Source: Pseudomonas sp. RIT-PI-S
Lineage (GTDB): Bacteria > Pseudomonadota > Gammaproteobacteria > Pseudomonadales > Pseudomonadaceae
Direction of reading: 5' to 3'
Assembly: GCF_025642975.1 (NCBI RefSeq)
Contig: NZ_JANZKJ010000004.1
Span: forward strand, 62,001 to 126,000
Length of the DNA stretch: 64,000 bases
The translations under genes were made by a program, and so were the position numbers. The notes beneath the pieces were generated by a model, which saw nothing but the letters and a program-made list of their open reading frames with translations, did not search any database and was not told the DNA's origin. Of the stretch, positions 53,561 through 63,149 are shown piece after piece; within the stretch, counting starts at the first letter, position 1; each line of letters opens with the position of its first letter.

Positions 53561-53860
53561 ATGCGTGCCTTTAAACATCCCCTCCCTGCCGACTTCGTCC
53601 TCGAGCGTGTGCTATACGCCCTGAGCGACCCCGTTCGCATGGAAATCGTCCGCTACCTCGCCGGCGTGCCCGAGGCGTCGTGCAGTGAACTGGACGGTGG
53701 GCGCCCCAAATCCAGCATGTCCCATCACTTCCGGGTGTTGCGCGACGCAGGGCTCGTTCAAACCCGGAATGTTGGCACCACGCACATGAACTCGCTGCGT
53801 TCAGATGAGCTCAATCAGCGGTTTCCGGGCTTGCTCGAATGCATCGTGACCCAGGCCTGA
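53561..53860 (+). CDS. ArsR-family winged-helix regulator
   Basis: This 99-residue protein has an ArsR/SmtB fold: ALSDPVRMEIVRYLAG, then the recognition helix in RPKSSMSHHFRVLRDAGLVQ. The metal-binding cysteine pair of classical ArsR (ELCVCD) is absent; one Cys is present in EASCSELDG. It may therefore sense an electrophile or organic effector, which would suit control of the neighbouring xenA. No strong ribosome site is seen. Confidence 0.88.
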   Translation: MRAFKHPLPADFVLERVLYALSDPVRMEIVRYLAGVPEASCSELDGGRPKSSMSHHFRVLRDAGLVQTRNVGTTHMNSLRSDELNQRFPGLLECIVTQA

Positions 53861-53928
53861 TCTCCCTGGGTTCTGGATTCTGGATTCTGGTTGCAGGGCC
53901 AGGGGCGAGGTTAACCGCCCCAGTCACA

Positions 53929-54807
53929 TCACCCCTCAACGCCTCCCAACACCTCCCGAATCCGCCGCGCGATGTGCTCGGCATGGGTTTCCAGTGCAAA
54001 GTGCCCGGTGTCGAGCAGCTCTACCACGGCTGCGGGGTTGTCGCGCTTATAGGCGTGTGCGCCCGGCGGAATGAAGAACGGGTCATGCTCGCCCCAGATC
54101 ACCAGGGTCGGCACCAGGTAGTCCCGGAAGAACTGCTGAAACTGCGGGTACAGCGTGAGGTTGTTTTGGTAATCGAGGAACAGGTCGAGCTGGATGTCCT
54201 TGTTGCCCGGGCGCTCCATCAGCAGCGTGTCGAGCATGTAGCCCTCGGGCGCGACCAAGGTTTCGTCACTCACCCCATGGGTGTATTGCCAGCGAATGCC
54301 TTCGAGGTTGAGCGCGGCATCGAGCACCCCCTGGCGGTGCTCGGCGGTAGGCGCGGCCCAGTAGGTTCTGATCGGCGCCCAGGCGTCTCCCAACCCCTCG
54401 AGGTACGCGTTGCCGTTCTGTGAAACCAACCCTGTGATGCGCTCCGGATGCGCAACTGCCAGCCTTAGGCCGGTGGGCGCGCCGTAGTCGAACACATACA
54501 GGGCGTAACGGGTGAGGCCTACCGCTGTAACGAAAGCTTCCAAGGTAGTGGCGAGTGCGTCGAAGGTGTAACGGTAACCGCGCTCACCGGGAACTTCGGT
54601 GAAGCCAAAGCCTGGCAAGTCAGGAGCGACGATGTGAAAGCGGTCGGCGAGCAGCGGGATCAGGTTTCGGAACTGGTAGGACCCCGTGGGAAAGCCATGC
54701 AGCAGCAATAGCGTGGGCAGGGCAGGGTCGCCTGCTTCGCGATAGAAAACCCGTACGCCGTCGGCGTCGGCGAACCGGTAGTGTATCGGGCTTGCGGAAG
54801 TGGACAT
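53929..54807 (-). CDS. Alpha/beta hydrolase, haloalkane-dehalogenase-like
   Basis: This 292-residue protein has the oxyanion motif LLLHGFPTGSYQFRNLIP, nucleophile Asp107 in VFDYGAPTGLRLA, an acid in IWGEHDPFF and the His in LDTGHFALETH. Asp nucleophiles mark dehalogenases and epoxide hydrolases. There is no signal peptide. GGAG lies eight bases before the ATG. It diverges from a CGNR-type regulator gene; a TGTAACC/GGTTACA repeat sits directly before its start, so the two form a regulated pair. The substrate is unknown. Confidence 0.87.
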   Translation of the reverse strand: MSTSASPIHYRFADADGVRVFYREAGDPALPTLLLLHGFPTGSYQFRNLIPLLADRFHIVAPDLPGFGFTEVPGERGYRYTFDALATTLEAFVTAVGLTRYALYVFDYGAPTGLRLAVAHPERITGLVSQNGNAYLEGLGDAWAPIRTYWAAPTAEHRQGVLDAALNLEGIRWQYTHGVSDETLVAPEGYMLDTLLMERPGNKDIQLDLFLDYQNNLTLYPQFQQFFRDYLVPTLVIWGEHDPFFIPPGAHAYKRDNPAAVVELLDTGHFALETHAEHIARRIREVLGGVEG

Positions 54808-54819
54808 GGTGAGGTCTCC

Positions 54820-55002
54820 TGTAACCGTTCAAATTACCTAATGGGGTTACAGACGAGGCTAGATGGGCTTTCGTAACCTGTCAAACAAGATTTAACGGTT
54901 TCTGTTTCTCGTGTTGGATCGATTGAAGCCCGCAAAAATAGATGTGCAAGCGAGGCGTAACAGGGCGAATGTGTAACCGAAATATATGATAGTGTGGTTA
55001 CA
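54820..55002. promoter_or_regulatory. Paired TGTAACC/GGTTACA inverted repeats in a divergent promoter region
   Basis: TGTAACC (54820-54826) and GGTTACA (54845-54851) flank 18 bases next to the hydrolase start. TGTAACC (54972-54978) and GGTTACA (54996-55002) flank 17 bases next to the CGNR gene start. Extra GTAAC half-sites occur near 54876 and 54957. Two mirrored operator-like elements, one per divergent gene, strongly suggest binding by the local regulator. Confidence 0.7.
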
Positions 55003-55017
55003 TCTAGCAGGATTCTG

Positions 55018-55614
55018 GTGACCCACATGCCCGATAACACCCACGACGGCACCGCGCCGCCCCCGCTTATCGCGGACCATCCCGCCCTGGAAATGCTCAA
55101 TACCGTCAGCATCGTCGAGGGGCAGCCTCGCGATCATTGGCAAACGGATGAAGACGTACGCGCATGGCTGGCCCGCATGGAACTGCCCTTGCCGCGTGAC
55201 GCAACCGCGGCCAGCGGGCAGTTGCTTGACACAGCCCGCCGCTTGCGCGAGGCGATCCGCTACTTGGTACAGCAGCGCAAAGCCAGTGCCCTTGGCGACC
55301 CTGGCGTGCTCAATGACTTTCTTCGGGACGGCGCCAGCTATGTCCAGCTGGTGTGGCCGAGCGGTGCCAGCCCCCAGGTCGTGCGCCACGGTTTGCATCA
55401 TTCCCTGGCGGCGGCTTTGTACCCTTTGGCGAGCCAAGCGGCGGAGCTATTGAGCCAAGGCGACTTTGAACGGGTTCGCGCCTGTGAACACCCCGAATGC
55501 GTGCTGTGGTTCTACGACCGAACCAAATCCCACCGCCGCCGTTGGTGCAGCATGGCCGTGTGCGGTAACCGTTTCAAAGTGACCGAGCATCGCAAGCGGG
55601 TTGCTCTGAAATAG
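55018..55614 (+). CDS. CGNR zinc-finger/ABATE-domain regulator
   Basis: This 198-residue protein has an N-terminal ABATE domain (about 10-130) and a C-terminal zinc finger with CEHPECVLWFYD, RRRWCSMAVCGNRFKV, the four-Cys CGNR motif. Such proteins are putative transcription factors found mainly in actinobacteria and some proteobacteria. AGGA lies five bases before the GTG at 55018; an ATG at 55027 is an alternative. It diverges from the hydrolase gene and probably binds the TGTAACC/GGTTACA repeats. Confidence 0.85.
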   Translation: MTHMPDNTHDGTAPPPLIADHPALEMLNTVSIVEGQPRDHWQTDEDVRAWLARMELPLPRDATAASGQLLDTARRLREAIRYLVQQRKASALGDPGVLNDFLRDGASYVQLVWPSGASPQVVRHGLHHSLAAALYPLASQAAELLSQGDFERVRACEHPECVLWFYDRTKSHRRRWCSMAVCGNRFKVTEHRKRVALK

Positions 55615-55728
55615 GCAGCCGGTGCCTGCGTATGGGCAAACGTGAACTTGAAGAGTGTGATGTCACGCCACTGATACTAATTTAATATCATTTTGCTGCA
55701 ATTCGCTCCGGCCGCACGAGCCAAGCCA

Positions 55729-56241
55729 ATGAAGGCGACAAGGAGCAGTTATGAAAATAGAAAAACAGGCGTGGCGCTGGCTATGTCGTTGGGGCTTGCC
55801 GGTTGCGCAAGCATTTTGGGGGAATCGAAGTATCCGGTCACCGTTACGAGCGCACCGCCGGGCGCTTCGTTTGAAATCGTTAATAAAAGCGGGGAAGTCG
55901 TTCATTCCGGCAACACGCCTAGCACCGTCACGCTCAAGTCTGGCCGGGGCTATTTCACCGGCCAAACTTACACGCTGCGTTTCAAGAAAAACGGTTATCC
56001 AGACAAGACCGTTACCCTTAACTCGAGCCTAAGCGGCTGGTACTGGGGGAACATCCTGTTCGGCGGCGTGATCGGCATGCTGATCGTCGATCCAGCTACC
56101 GGGGCAATGTATAAACTGCCTGAGCATGTCTCGGCAGACATGGGCACACCCGCGGCGAAGGCTGATAATCACGACCTTACAGTGGCGCTGATCGATTCAC
56201 TCTCCATGGCTCAGCGTGAACAGTTGATTCCGCTCAACTGA
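55729..56241 (+). CDS. PEGA-like lipoprotein, probable 5' frameshift
   Basis: The frame encodes a lipoprotein with lipobox LAGC followed by a PEGA-like domain (YPVTVTSAPPGASFEIVNKS ... YTLRFKKNGYPDKTV) and a hydrophobic GNILFGGVIGMLIVDPATGAMY segment. The best ribosome site (AAGGAG) belongs to an ATG at 55751 that is one base out of frame. One extra A in the run 55754-55757 would give MKNRKTGVALAMSLGLAGCA, a textbook lipoprotein start. As written, the first in-frame ATG is 55729 with no good site. The cargo domain is intact. Confidence 0.7.
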   Translation: MKATRSSYENRKTGVALAMSLGLAGCASILGESKYPVTVTSAPPGASFEIVNKSGEVVHSGNTPSTVTLKSGRGYFTGQTYTLRFKKNGYPDKTVTLNSSLSGWYWGNILFGGVIGMLIVDPATGAMYKLPEHVSADMGTPAAKADNHDLTVALIDSLSMAQREQLIPLN

Positions 56242-56346
56242 AGGCGCTGCTAAGCAGTCGCCTCTCGGGCTGCCCGTCCAGCACTGGCAGCCCGAACCCC
56301 ACGGCTTTCCATCACGTTTCTTTCACATTCGGTCCTTTATCGTTCG

Positions 56347-56469
56347 CCCCGCTTTGGGGAGTAGCCTGGGCCTGGCGTCGATGCCGGCTCGTTCGTGTCA
56401 ACATTCTCGGCAACGTGCCGTGGTACGAACACCGTTGTGGTTGGCGAGACCAACGATACCTTCGCGGCC
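56347..56469 (+). ncRNA. yybP-ykoY manganese riboswitch
   Basis: Both conserved internal loops of the yybP-ykoY aptamer are present: GGGGAGTAGCC (56356-56366) and GAGACCAACGATACCTT (56446-56462). They are enclosed by a P1 stem (CCGC 56349-56352 with GCGG 56464-56467). It lies in the leader of the MntP manganese exporter gene, as in E. coli mntP. Mn2+ binding would raise mntP expression. The expression platform probably acts on the ribosome site at 56510-56514. Confidence 0.88.
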
Positions 56470-56520
56470 AGTCGGGCCCGCGGCGGGTCGTTGTCTTCGT
56501 CGCCCGGCTGGAGCAGTGCC

Positions 56521-57087
56521 TTGAACCCCATTTCGCTTTTCCTTCTTGCCATGGCGATGTCAACGGACGCCTTCGCTGCCGCTGTCGCCAAGGGCTCTGC
56601 CTTGCAAAAGCCGCGCTTGTCGCAGGCCCTCCGCACGGGCGTCATCTTTGGTGTGATCGAGGGGATTACCCCGATCCTCGGCTGGCTGCTGGGCCAGGCT
56701 GCGTCGAAGTTCGTCGCCAACTGGGATCACTGGATCGCCTTCACGCTGTTGCTGATGCTCGGCTTGCACATGATCTACAACGGCTTGAAACCGGAGCATG
56801 AAGAGGAAGAAAAAGCGACCCATCACACCTTCATGGTGCTGGCGATAACCGCAGTCGCCACCAGCATCGACGCACTGGCGGTGGGGGTAGGGCTTGCGTT
56901 CATTAACGTGAATATCTTCGTCGCCGCCACGGCCATCGGTGTGGCCACGCTGACGATGGTCACCCTCGGCACCATGCTTGGCCGGGTGCTCGGGACTCTC
57001 GTCGGGCGGCGCGCGGAAATCGCCGGGGGCGTGGTGCTGATACTGATCGGCGCGACCATCCTCTACGAACACCTGTCCGCCGGCTGA
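56521..57087 (+). CDS. mntP: Manganese efflux protein MntP, TTG start
   Basis: This 188-residue inner-membrane protein has six helices and both MntP repeats: [20 protein letters not shown] and [17 protein letters not shown], with the conserved membrane aspartates. It exports excess Mn2+. The family N-terminus ([16 protein letters not shown]) begins at a TTG at 56521 with GGAG seven bases upstream. The longer open frame upstream is the riboswitch, not coding. A strong terminator follows. Confidence 0.94.
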   Translation: MNPISLFLLAMAMSTDAFAAAVAKGSALQKPRLSQALRTGVIFGVIEGITPILGWLLGQAASKFVANWDHWIAFTLLLMLGLHMIYNGLKPEHEEEEKATHHTFMVLAITAVATSIDALAVGVGLAFINVNIFVAATAIGVATLTMVTLGTMLGRVLGTLVGRRAEIAGGVVLILIGATILYEHLSAG

Positions 57088-57103
57088 CATCGGTGGTCCC
57101 CAT

Positions 57104-57127
57104 AAACCCGCTTCGGCGGGTTTTTTT
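57104..57127 (+). terminator. Terminator of mntP
   Basis: AAACCCGC-TTCG-GCGGGTTT is an 8-bp stem with a UUCG loop and runs into seven Ts. It is a strong intrinsic terminator. Confidence 0.93.
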
Positions 57128-57166
57128 ATTTCCAGGCTATAAGCGTGCCGGCCGTAAAAAAAGCGC

Positions 57167-57206
57167 TTGCACTCAGCCCATCCGCTGCTACATTCGTATC
57201 AATACG
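57167..57206 (+). promoter_or_regulatory. Promoter and putative FrlR operator of the frl operon
   Basis: TTGCAC (57167-57172) and TACATT (57189-57194) are 16 bases apart. Directly after the -10 lies CGTAT-CA-ATACG (57195-57206), a perfect palindrome placed over the expected transcription start. The following 40 bases are unusually AT-rich. A GntR regulator (FrlR) is encoded at the end of the operon. Confidence 0.5.
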
Positions 57207-57295
57207 TTATATATCGTTATGTTCAAAATATCGCGTATCGAGCACTGCTTTGCGTAGTCATCCGCCGCTCCTGCGGCGGCCCCCAAATCCAATGA

Positions 57296-58683
<1,388 letters not shown>

Positions 58684-58700
58684 TGCCCTGGAGTGACGAC

Positions 58701-59729
58701 ATGCTGGATATTGACAAGAGCACCGTGGATTTCCTGGTGACCGAGAACATGGTTCAAGAGGTGCAAAAGGTGCTTGAGCGGGATGTGCCCAAGGTCAAGG
58801 CCATCGTCAAGCAGATGCTTGCCCGAGGCGTGGACCGCTTCTATTTCGTGGCCTGTGGTTCCCCGCTCAACGCCGCGCAGACCGCCAAGCACCTGGTGGA
58901 GCGCTACTCGGGCTTGCAGTGCATGGCCTACTCGGGCTGGGAGTTCTGCGACAACACCCCCCATCGACTGGATGACCGCTGCGCGGTGATCGGTGTGTCC
59001 GACTATGGCAAAACCGAGGAAGTCATCCAGGCCCTTCGCCTGGCCGGCGAGCGCGGCGCCCTGACCGCGGCCTTCACCAAGCGCCCAGACAGCCCCATCG
59101 TTGCGGCGGCCGAACATGTGGTTGCCTACGAGGCGGACTGCATCTGGGAAATCCACTTGCTGCTCTGTTACACCGTGGCGCTGGAAATGATCAGCCAGCG
59201 CGAACCCAACCCGCACCCGGACGTAGCCCGTATCAGCCGCGAGCTGCACCAGCTGCCCACGGCGCTGGGAGAGTTGGTGCGCGGCTGGGAAGACAAAGGC
59301 CGTGCCCTGGGTGAGCAGGCCTCGGCCTGGCCGATGATCTACACCGTGGCGGCCGGCCCGCTGCGGCCTCTGGCCTACAAAGAGGGGATCGTCACCCTGA
59401 TGGAGTTCACCTGGACCCACGGCAGCGTGCTGGAAAGCGGTGAATTCCGCCACGGCCCGCTGGAAGTGGTGGAGCCCGGCGTGCCCTTTCTGTTCCTGCT
59501 GGGCACGGATGAAAGCCGGCATACCACCGAGCGCGCTATCCGTTTCGTGAAGCAACGCACCAACAACGTGATCGTGGTGGACTACGCCGACATCAGCCAT
59601 GGCCTGCACCCTTGGCTGGCGCCCTTCCTGATGTTCGTGCCGATGGAATGGCTGTGCTACTACCTCTCGATCTACAAGGACCACAACCCGGATGATCGCC
59701 GTTACTACGGCGGGCTGGTCGAGTATTGA
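58701..59729 (+). CDS. frlB: Fructoselysine 6-phosphate deglycase
   Basis: This 342-residue SIS-domain enzyme closely matches E. coli FrlB (340 residues), from the identical-looking start MLDIDKSTVDFLVTENMVQE through YFVACGSPLNAAQTAKHL, ESGEFRHGPLEVVEPGVPF to the RRYYGGLVEY end. It splits fructoselysine 6-phosphate into glucose 6-phosphate and lysine. GGAG precedes the ATG. It lies 17 bases after frlA. Confidence 0.95.
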   Translation: MLDIDKSTVDFLVTENMVQEVQKVLERDVPKVKAIVKQMLARGVDRFYFVACGSPLNAAQTAKHLVERYSGLQCMAYSGWEFCDNTPHRLDDRCAVIGVSDYGKTEEVIQALRLAGERGALTAAFTKRPDSPIVAAAEHVVAYEADCIWEIHLLLCYTVALEMISQREPNPHPDVARISRELHQLPTALGELVRGWEDKGRALGEQASAWPMIYTVAAGPLRPLAYKEGIVTLMEFTWTHGSVLESGEFRHGPLEVVEPGVPFLFLLGTDESRHTTERAIRFVKQRTNNVIVVDYADISHGLHPWLAPFLMFVPMEWLCYYLSIYKDHNPDDRRYYGGLVEY

Positions 59730-59738
59730 GCCAGGCAA

Positions 59739-59762
59739 AAGGGGCGCTGGCGGTCGCCCCTT
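59739..59762 (+). terminator. Intra-operon hairpin between frlB and frlD
   Basis: AAGGGGCG and CGCCCCTT form a perfect 8-bp stem around an 8-base loop, 24 bases before the frlD start and without a T-run. It is more likely an mRNA processing or stabilising element than a full terminator. Confidence 0.5.
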
Positions 59763-59786
59763 CGTTCACGGGAAGGAGCGTTCAGC

Positions 59787-60575
59787 ATGAAGAAACTGGT
59801 CACGTTGGGTGACAACTGCATCGATGTGTACCCGGCGCTGGGCCGTGGGTTTTCCGGCGGCAATGCGGTCAACGTGGCCGTGTACAGCACCCGTTATGGC
59901 ATGCGCCCCGCCTATGTCGGTTGGGTCGGAAGCGACGCCTATGGGCAGCAGTTGCAGGGCGAGCTGGCAGCCAAGGGGGTGGACGTCAGCCACGTTCATC
60001 GCAGGCCTGGGCTCACCGCGCAAACCATCGTTGAACTGCGCGGCAATGACCGGGTGCTGGGTGATTACACCGAAGGCGTGATGGCTGATTTCCGTCTCAG
60101 CGAGGCGGACCTGGCCTGGCTCGGCCAGTTCGACCTCATCCACGCTGGGATCTGGGGCCACGTCGACCCCTACCTCGCCGCGCTCAAGGCGCAGGGAAAG
60201 CTGATCAGCTTCGATTTCGCAGACAAATGGAGCAGTCCCTTGTGGCAAACGCTGCCGGCTAGCCTGGCCTACGCCTTCGCCTCAGCGCCCGCGGACACTC
60301 CCGAGCTGCGTGGGCGCCTGCGGGAAGTGGTGCAGATGGGCGCCGACGCAGCCGTGGCGACCCTCGGCGAACATGGCAGCCTGGCCTACGATGGCCAACG
60401 GTTTCACCATCAGAGCGCGCTGCCGGTGGAGATCGTCGACACCATGGGCGCCGGTGACGCCTTCATCGCCGGCTTTCTGTGCGCCGTGGCGCGCGGCCTG
60501 GGCATCGCGCCGGCCATGGCACAAGGCGCCGCGGGCGCGGCCCTGACCTTGCAGCACCACGGTGCCTGGGGCTAA
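59787..60575 (+). CDS. frlD: Fructoselysine 6-kinase
   Basis: This 262-residue PfkB-family kinase matches FrlD: GDNCIDVYPALGRGFSGGNAVNVAVY at the N-terminus, NDRVLGDYTEGVMADF, HAGIWGHVDPYLAAL, and the catalytic DTMGAGDAFIAGFL. It phosphorylates fructoselysine imported by FrlA, making the FrlB substrate. GAAGGAG precedes the ATG. No frlC (fructoselysine 3-epimerase) gene is present between frlB and frlD, unlike the E. coli operon. Confidence 0.95.
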   Translation: MKKLVTLGDNCIDVYPALGRGFSGGNAVNVAVYSTRYGMRPAYVGWVGSDAYGQQLQGELAAKGVDVSHVHRRPGLTAQTIVELRGNDRVLGDYTEGVMADFRLSEADLAWLGQFDLIHAGIWGHVDPYLAALKAQGKLISFDFADKWSSPLWQTLPASLAYAFASAPADTPELRGRLREVVQMGADAAVATLGEHGSLAYDGQRFHHQSALPVEIVDTMGAGDAFIAGFLCAVARGLGIAPAMAQGAAGAALTLQHHGAWG

Positions 60576-60659
60576 CGCCCCGCGCCTGGGAAAAGCTGGA
60601 AGCACCGCCAACTGCCCTTATACTGGCTGCCGTGTTCGTCCTCCCCACAAGGTTGGTTC

Positions 60660-61391
60660 ATGCCCGGCTTGCAGCGCAATACCTCCCAGCGGCTCTATGC
60701 GGTGGTCCGCCAGCGGATCCTCGACGCCATCGAGCAGGGCGTGTACCAGGTGGATCAGCAGATCCCCACCGAGCCGGACCTGTGCGAACTTTATGGCGTT
60801 AGCCGGATCACCGTGCGCAAGGCCATAACGGACCTGGTCAAGGACGGCGTGCTCACCCGCCTGCAAGGCAAGGGCACTTTCGTGCAGGGGCGCAAGGTGG
60901 AGAATGCCTTGCTCACGGTCAGCGGCTTCACCGACTTCGGCATCGCCCAGGGCAAGAACACCCGGGAGGAGGTGATCAAGCAGGAACTGATCGGCGTCGA
61001 CGATTACCAGCAACGGCTGGACGTGCCCCCAGAGAGCCGGATCTTCAAGCTGGTGCGGGTGATGTACCTCGAGGACGAGCCGCTGTTCATCGACTACTCC
61101 TATATCCCCCTGGCCCGTTACCCCGAATTCGACCAGCGTTACGAGCCTGGGCGCTCGACCTATCAACTGCTGCAAGACCAATACGAAACGCGGGTGCTCA
61201 GCGACCGCAAGGTGATCGATGTGTACACCGCCACCAAGGCCGAAGCCAAGTGGCTCACCTGCGAGCTGGGCGAGCCGTTGTTCCGTATCGGCAAGATCGC
61301 CTACGACCAGGACGGCCGCCCCGTGCACTGCTCAGAGCTGTACTGCCGGGCCAACCGCATCAGCCTGACCATCGATAACACGCACAAATAG
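60660..61391 (+). CDS. frlR: GntR-family regulator of the frl operon
   Basis: This 243-residue protein has a GntR winged helix (PTEPDLCELYGVSRITVRKAI) and a UTRA domain. Segments VENALLTVSGFTDFG, EPLFIDYSYIPLARYPEFD and CRANRISLTIDN match E. coli FrlR closely. It is separated from frlD by 84 bases with a TATACT -10-like element, so it may also have its own promoter. The likely target is the palindrome upstream of frlA. Confidence 0.93.
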   Translation: MPGLQRNTSQRLYAVVRQRILDAIEQGVYQVDQQIPTEPDLCELYGVSRITVRKAITDLVKDGVLTRLQGKGTFVQGRKVENALLTVSGFTDFGIAQGKNTREEVIKQELIGVDDYQQRLDVPPESRIFKLVRVMYLEDEPLFIDYSYIPLARYPEFDQRYEPGRSTYQLLQDQYETRVLSDRKVIDVYTATKAEAKWLTCELGEPLFRIGKIAYDQDGRPVHCSELYCRANRISLTIDNTHK

Positions 61392-61400
61392 GCATTGGCC

Positions 61401-61454
61401 TAGCCTGCGACCCCCGCTCAGCACCGGTCGCGGGCTAGGCCTGCGCCCGCAGGC
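61401..61454. terminator. Two hairpins between convergent frlR and a secreted-protein gene
   Basis: TAGCCTGCGACC (61401-61412) pairs with GGTCGCGGGCTA (61426-61437) over 12 bp with one G-T pair. GCCTGC-GCCC-GCAGGC (61439-61454) abuts the stop codon of the minus-strand gene. The second hairpin repeats the one at 5483-5500. Confidence 0.65.
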
Positions 61455-61901
61455 TTATTTTACGTTCGCCACGTCACCTTTCAACGCAACACCGGCGATA
61501 ACCGCACCGGCGTGGCATTCGTATTGGCTGGCGTCACGGCGTTCGATGCGCTTGTAGAAGCTCACGATGTTGGTCACCGCGTTAGCCCCGGCTTGCTTGG
61601 CGGCGTCTTGCAGCGTCAGCAGGGCTGACTGCAGCGCCCACTCGCAGGCTTGCGCATCCGTCTTGTTGAAGGCGTTGGTTTTCTTGTTGGTAACCGCGTC
61701 GGGGCTGACCACGCTGACCTTGCCCTTGGGCGTGGTGCCGGCCAGGTAGAATTTGACGGTGCCGTCGAGTTTCTTCTCCTTCAGCATCTGCTGCACCACG
61801 TTGTCGAACGGCAGCATCAGCGTCGTGTCACGCGCCTGGCTGATCGCAGGCAGGCTGCCCAGCAGCAGGGCAGTGGCGGCGGCCAAGGTTTTCAGTGTCA
61901 T
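61455..61901 (-). CDS. Secreted protein, 'excinuclease-like' hypothetical family
   Basis: This 148-residue protein has a signal peptide (about 1-23, ending SQA-RD) and belongs to a family often misnamed excinuclease ATPase subunit. Typical segments are DGTVKFYLAGTTPKGKVSVV, VTNKKTNAFNKTDAQACEWA, AKQAGANAVTNIVSFYK and YECHAGAVIAGVALKG, with two cysteines. There is no ATPase motif. AAAGGAG precedes the ATG. It lies downstream of the ketosynthase gene on the same strand and may be the last gene of that cluster. Function unknown. Confidence 0.8.
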   Translation of the reverse strand: MTLKTLAAATALLLGSLPAISQARDTTLMLPFDNVVQQMLKEKKLDGTVKFYLAGTTPKGKVSVVSPDAVTNKKTNAFNKTDAQACEWALQSALLTLQDAAKQAGANAVTNIVSFYKRIERRDASQYECHAGAVIAGVALKGDVANVK

Positions 61902-61922
61902 CGGGTCACTCCTTTGGTGGGT

Positions 61923-63149
61923 TCAGATCCAGCGTTTGAAAATCAGCGAGGTGTTGACCCCGCCGAAGGCGAAATTGTTGTTCATCACATAGTCATGGCG
62001 CATCTGCACCGGGGCGCCTCGCAAGTAGTCGAGCTCGCCGCAGCGGCTATCGACCTCATCCAGGTTCAGGGTGTGGATATAACGATCGCTGTTCATCATT
62101 TCGATGCTGAACCAGGATTCGAGCGCGCCACAGGCACCGAGGGTATGGCCGAGGAAGCTCTTCTGCGAGCTGATCGGCATGCGCGGGCCGAACAGGCTGC
62201 TGGTGGCCAGGGTTTCGGCGATATCGCCCTGCTCGGTGGCGGTGCCATGGCCATTTACGTAGCCGATCGCCTCCGGGGCCAGCCCTGCGTCCTCCAGGGC
62301 CAGCTCCATGGCCCGGCGCATGGTCGCCTGTTCTGGGCGGGTGCTGTGCTGGCCGTCGGCGTTGCTGCCAAAGCCCACCACCTCGGCATAGATGGTCGCG
62401 CCACGGGCCTGGGCGTGCTCCAGTGCTTCGAGCACCAACATGCCAGCCCCTTCGCCGATCACCAGGCCGTCACGGCCGGCGTCATAAGGTCGCGGGCTGG
62501 TGTGTGGCGCGTCATTGCGCAGGCTGGTGGCATAGAGGGCATCGAACACCATGGCTTCGCTGGGGCACAGCTCTTCGGCGCCGCCGGCGAGCATCAGCGG
62601 CAGGCGGCCGAACTTGATCGCCTCATAGGCATAGCCGATGCCCTGGCTGCCGCTGGTGCAGGCGCTGGAGGTCGGGATCAGGCGCCCGGTAAGGCCAAAG
62701 AAAATGCTGATATTGGCGGCGGTGGTGTGCGGCATCATCCGCACGTAAGAGTTGGCGTTGAGGCCATCGGCCACCGAGTTGAGCAACATGTTGCCGAACG
62801 CCTTGATCTCCTCGGTGCTGCCCGTGGACGAACCGCAGGCTACGCCCATGCGGCCGTCGGTGATCATCGGGTCGCCCAGCAGCCCGGCGTTCGCCAGGGC
62901 TCGCTCCGAAGCCGCCACTGCCAGGCGCGATACCCGGCCCATGCTGCGCAGCTGCTTGCGGGTCCAGTGCCTGGGCACCTGGAAATCGTCGATGGGGCCG
63001 GCCAGGCGGGTGTTGAGCTCTTCGAAGCGGTTCCATTCGTCCATGCGGCGGATGCCGCTGCGCTGAGCGGCGAAGTTGGCCGAAATGCTGGCCCAGTCGT
63101 TACCCAGTGAGGTAAGGCCGGCCATGCCAGTGACTACCACGCGCTGCAT
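61923..63149 (-). CDS. Beta-ketoacyl-ACP synthase, FabF-like (ApeR-type position)
   Basis: This 408-residue ketosynthase has the complete catalytic triad: Cys164 in TSSACTSGSQ, His301 in NGHGTATEQGD and His335 in SFLGHTLGACG. It condenses malonyl-ACP with an acyl-ACP primer. The ATG at 63149 shares one base with the ketoreductase stop. Lying directly after a ketoreductase and a hotdog dehydratase, in the order P-Q-R of aryl polyene clusters, it is probably a specialised synthase and not housekeeping FabF. Product type is inferred. Confidence 0.9.
   Translation of the reverse strand: MQRVVVTGMAGLTSLGNDWASISANFAAQRSGIRRMDEWNRFEELNTRLAGPIDDFQVPRHWTRKQLRSMGRVSRLAVAASERALANAGLLGDPMITDGRMGVACGSSTGSTEEIKAFGNMLLNSVADGLNANSYVRMMPHTTAANISIFFGLTGRLIPTSSACTSGSQGIGYAYEAIKFGRLPLMLAGGAEELCPSEAMVFDALYATSLRNDAPHTSPRPYDAGRDGLVIGEGAGMLVLEALEHAQARGATIYAEVVGFGSNADGQHSTRPEQATMRRAMELALEDAGLAPEAIGYVNGHGTATEQGDIAETLATSSLFGPRMPISSQKSFLGHTLGACGALESWFSIEMMNSDRYIHTLNLDEVDSRCGELDYLRGAPVQMRHDYVMNNNFAFGGVNTSLIFKRWI

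Noticed and set aside
53870..53890. Triplicate TTCTGGA tandem repeat
   Set aside because: Three 7-base copies in a short convergent gap can arise by slippage; no sign of variable-number function or gene overlap.
58684..59786. A hidden frlC between frlA, frlB and frlD
   Set aside because: The gaps are 17 and 57 bases and hold only ribosome sites and a hairpin.
61650..63110. 486-codon plus-strand frame over the ketosynthase
   Set aside because: The minus strand has complete ketosynthase motifs in coupled overlap with neighbours; the plus frame is a shadow.
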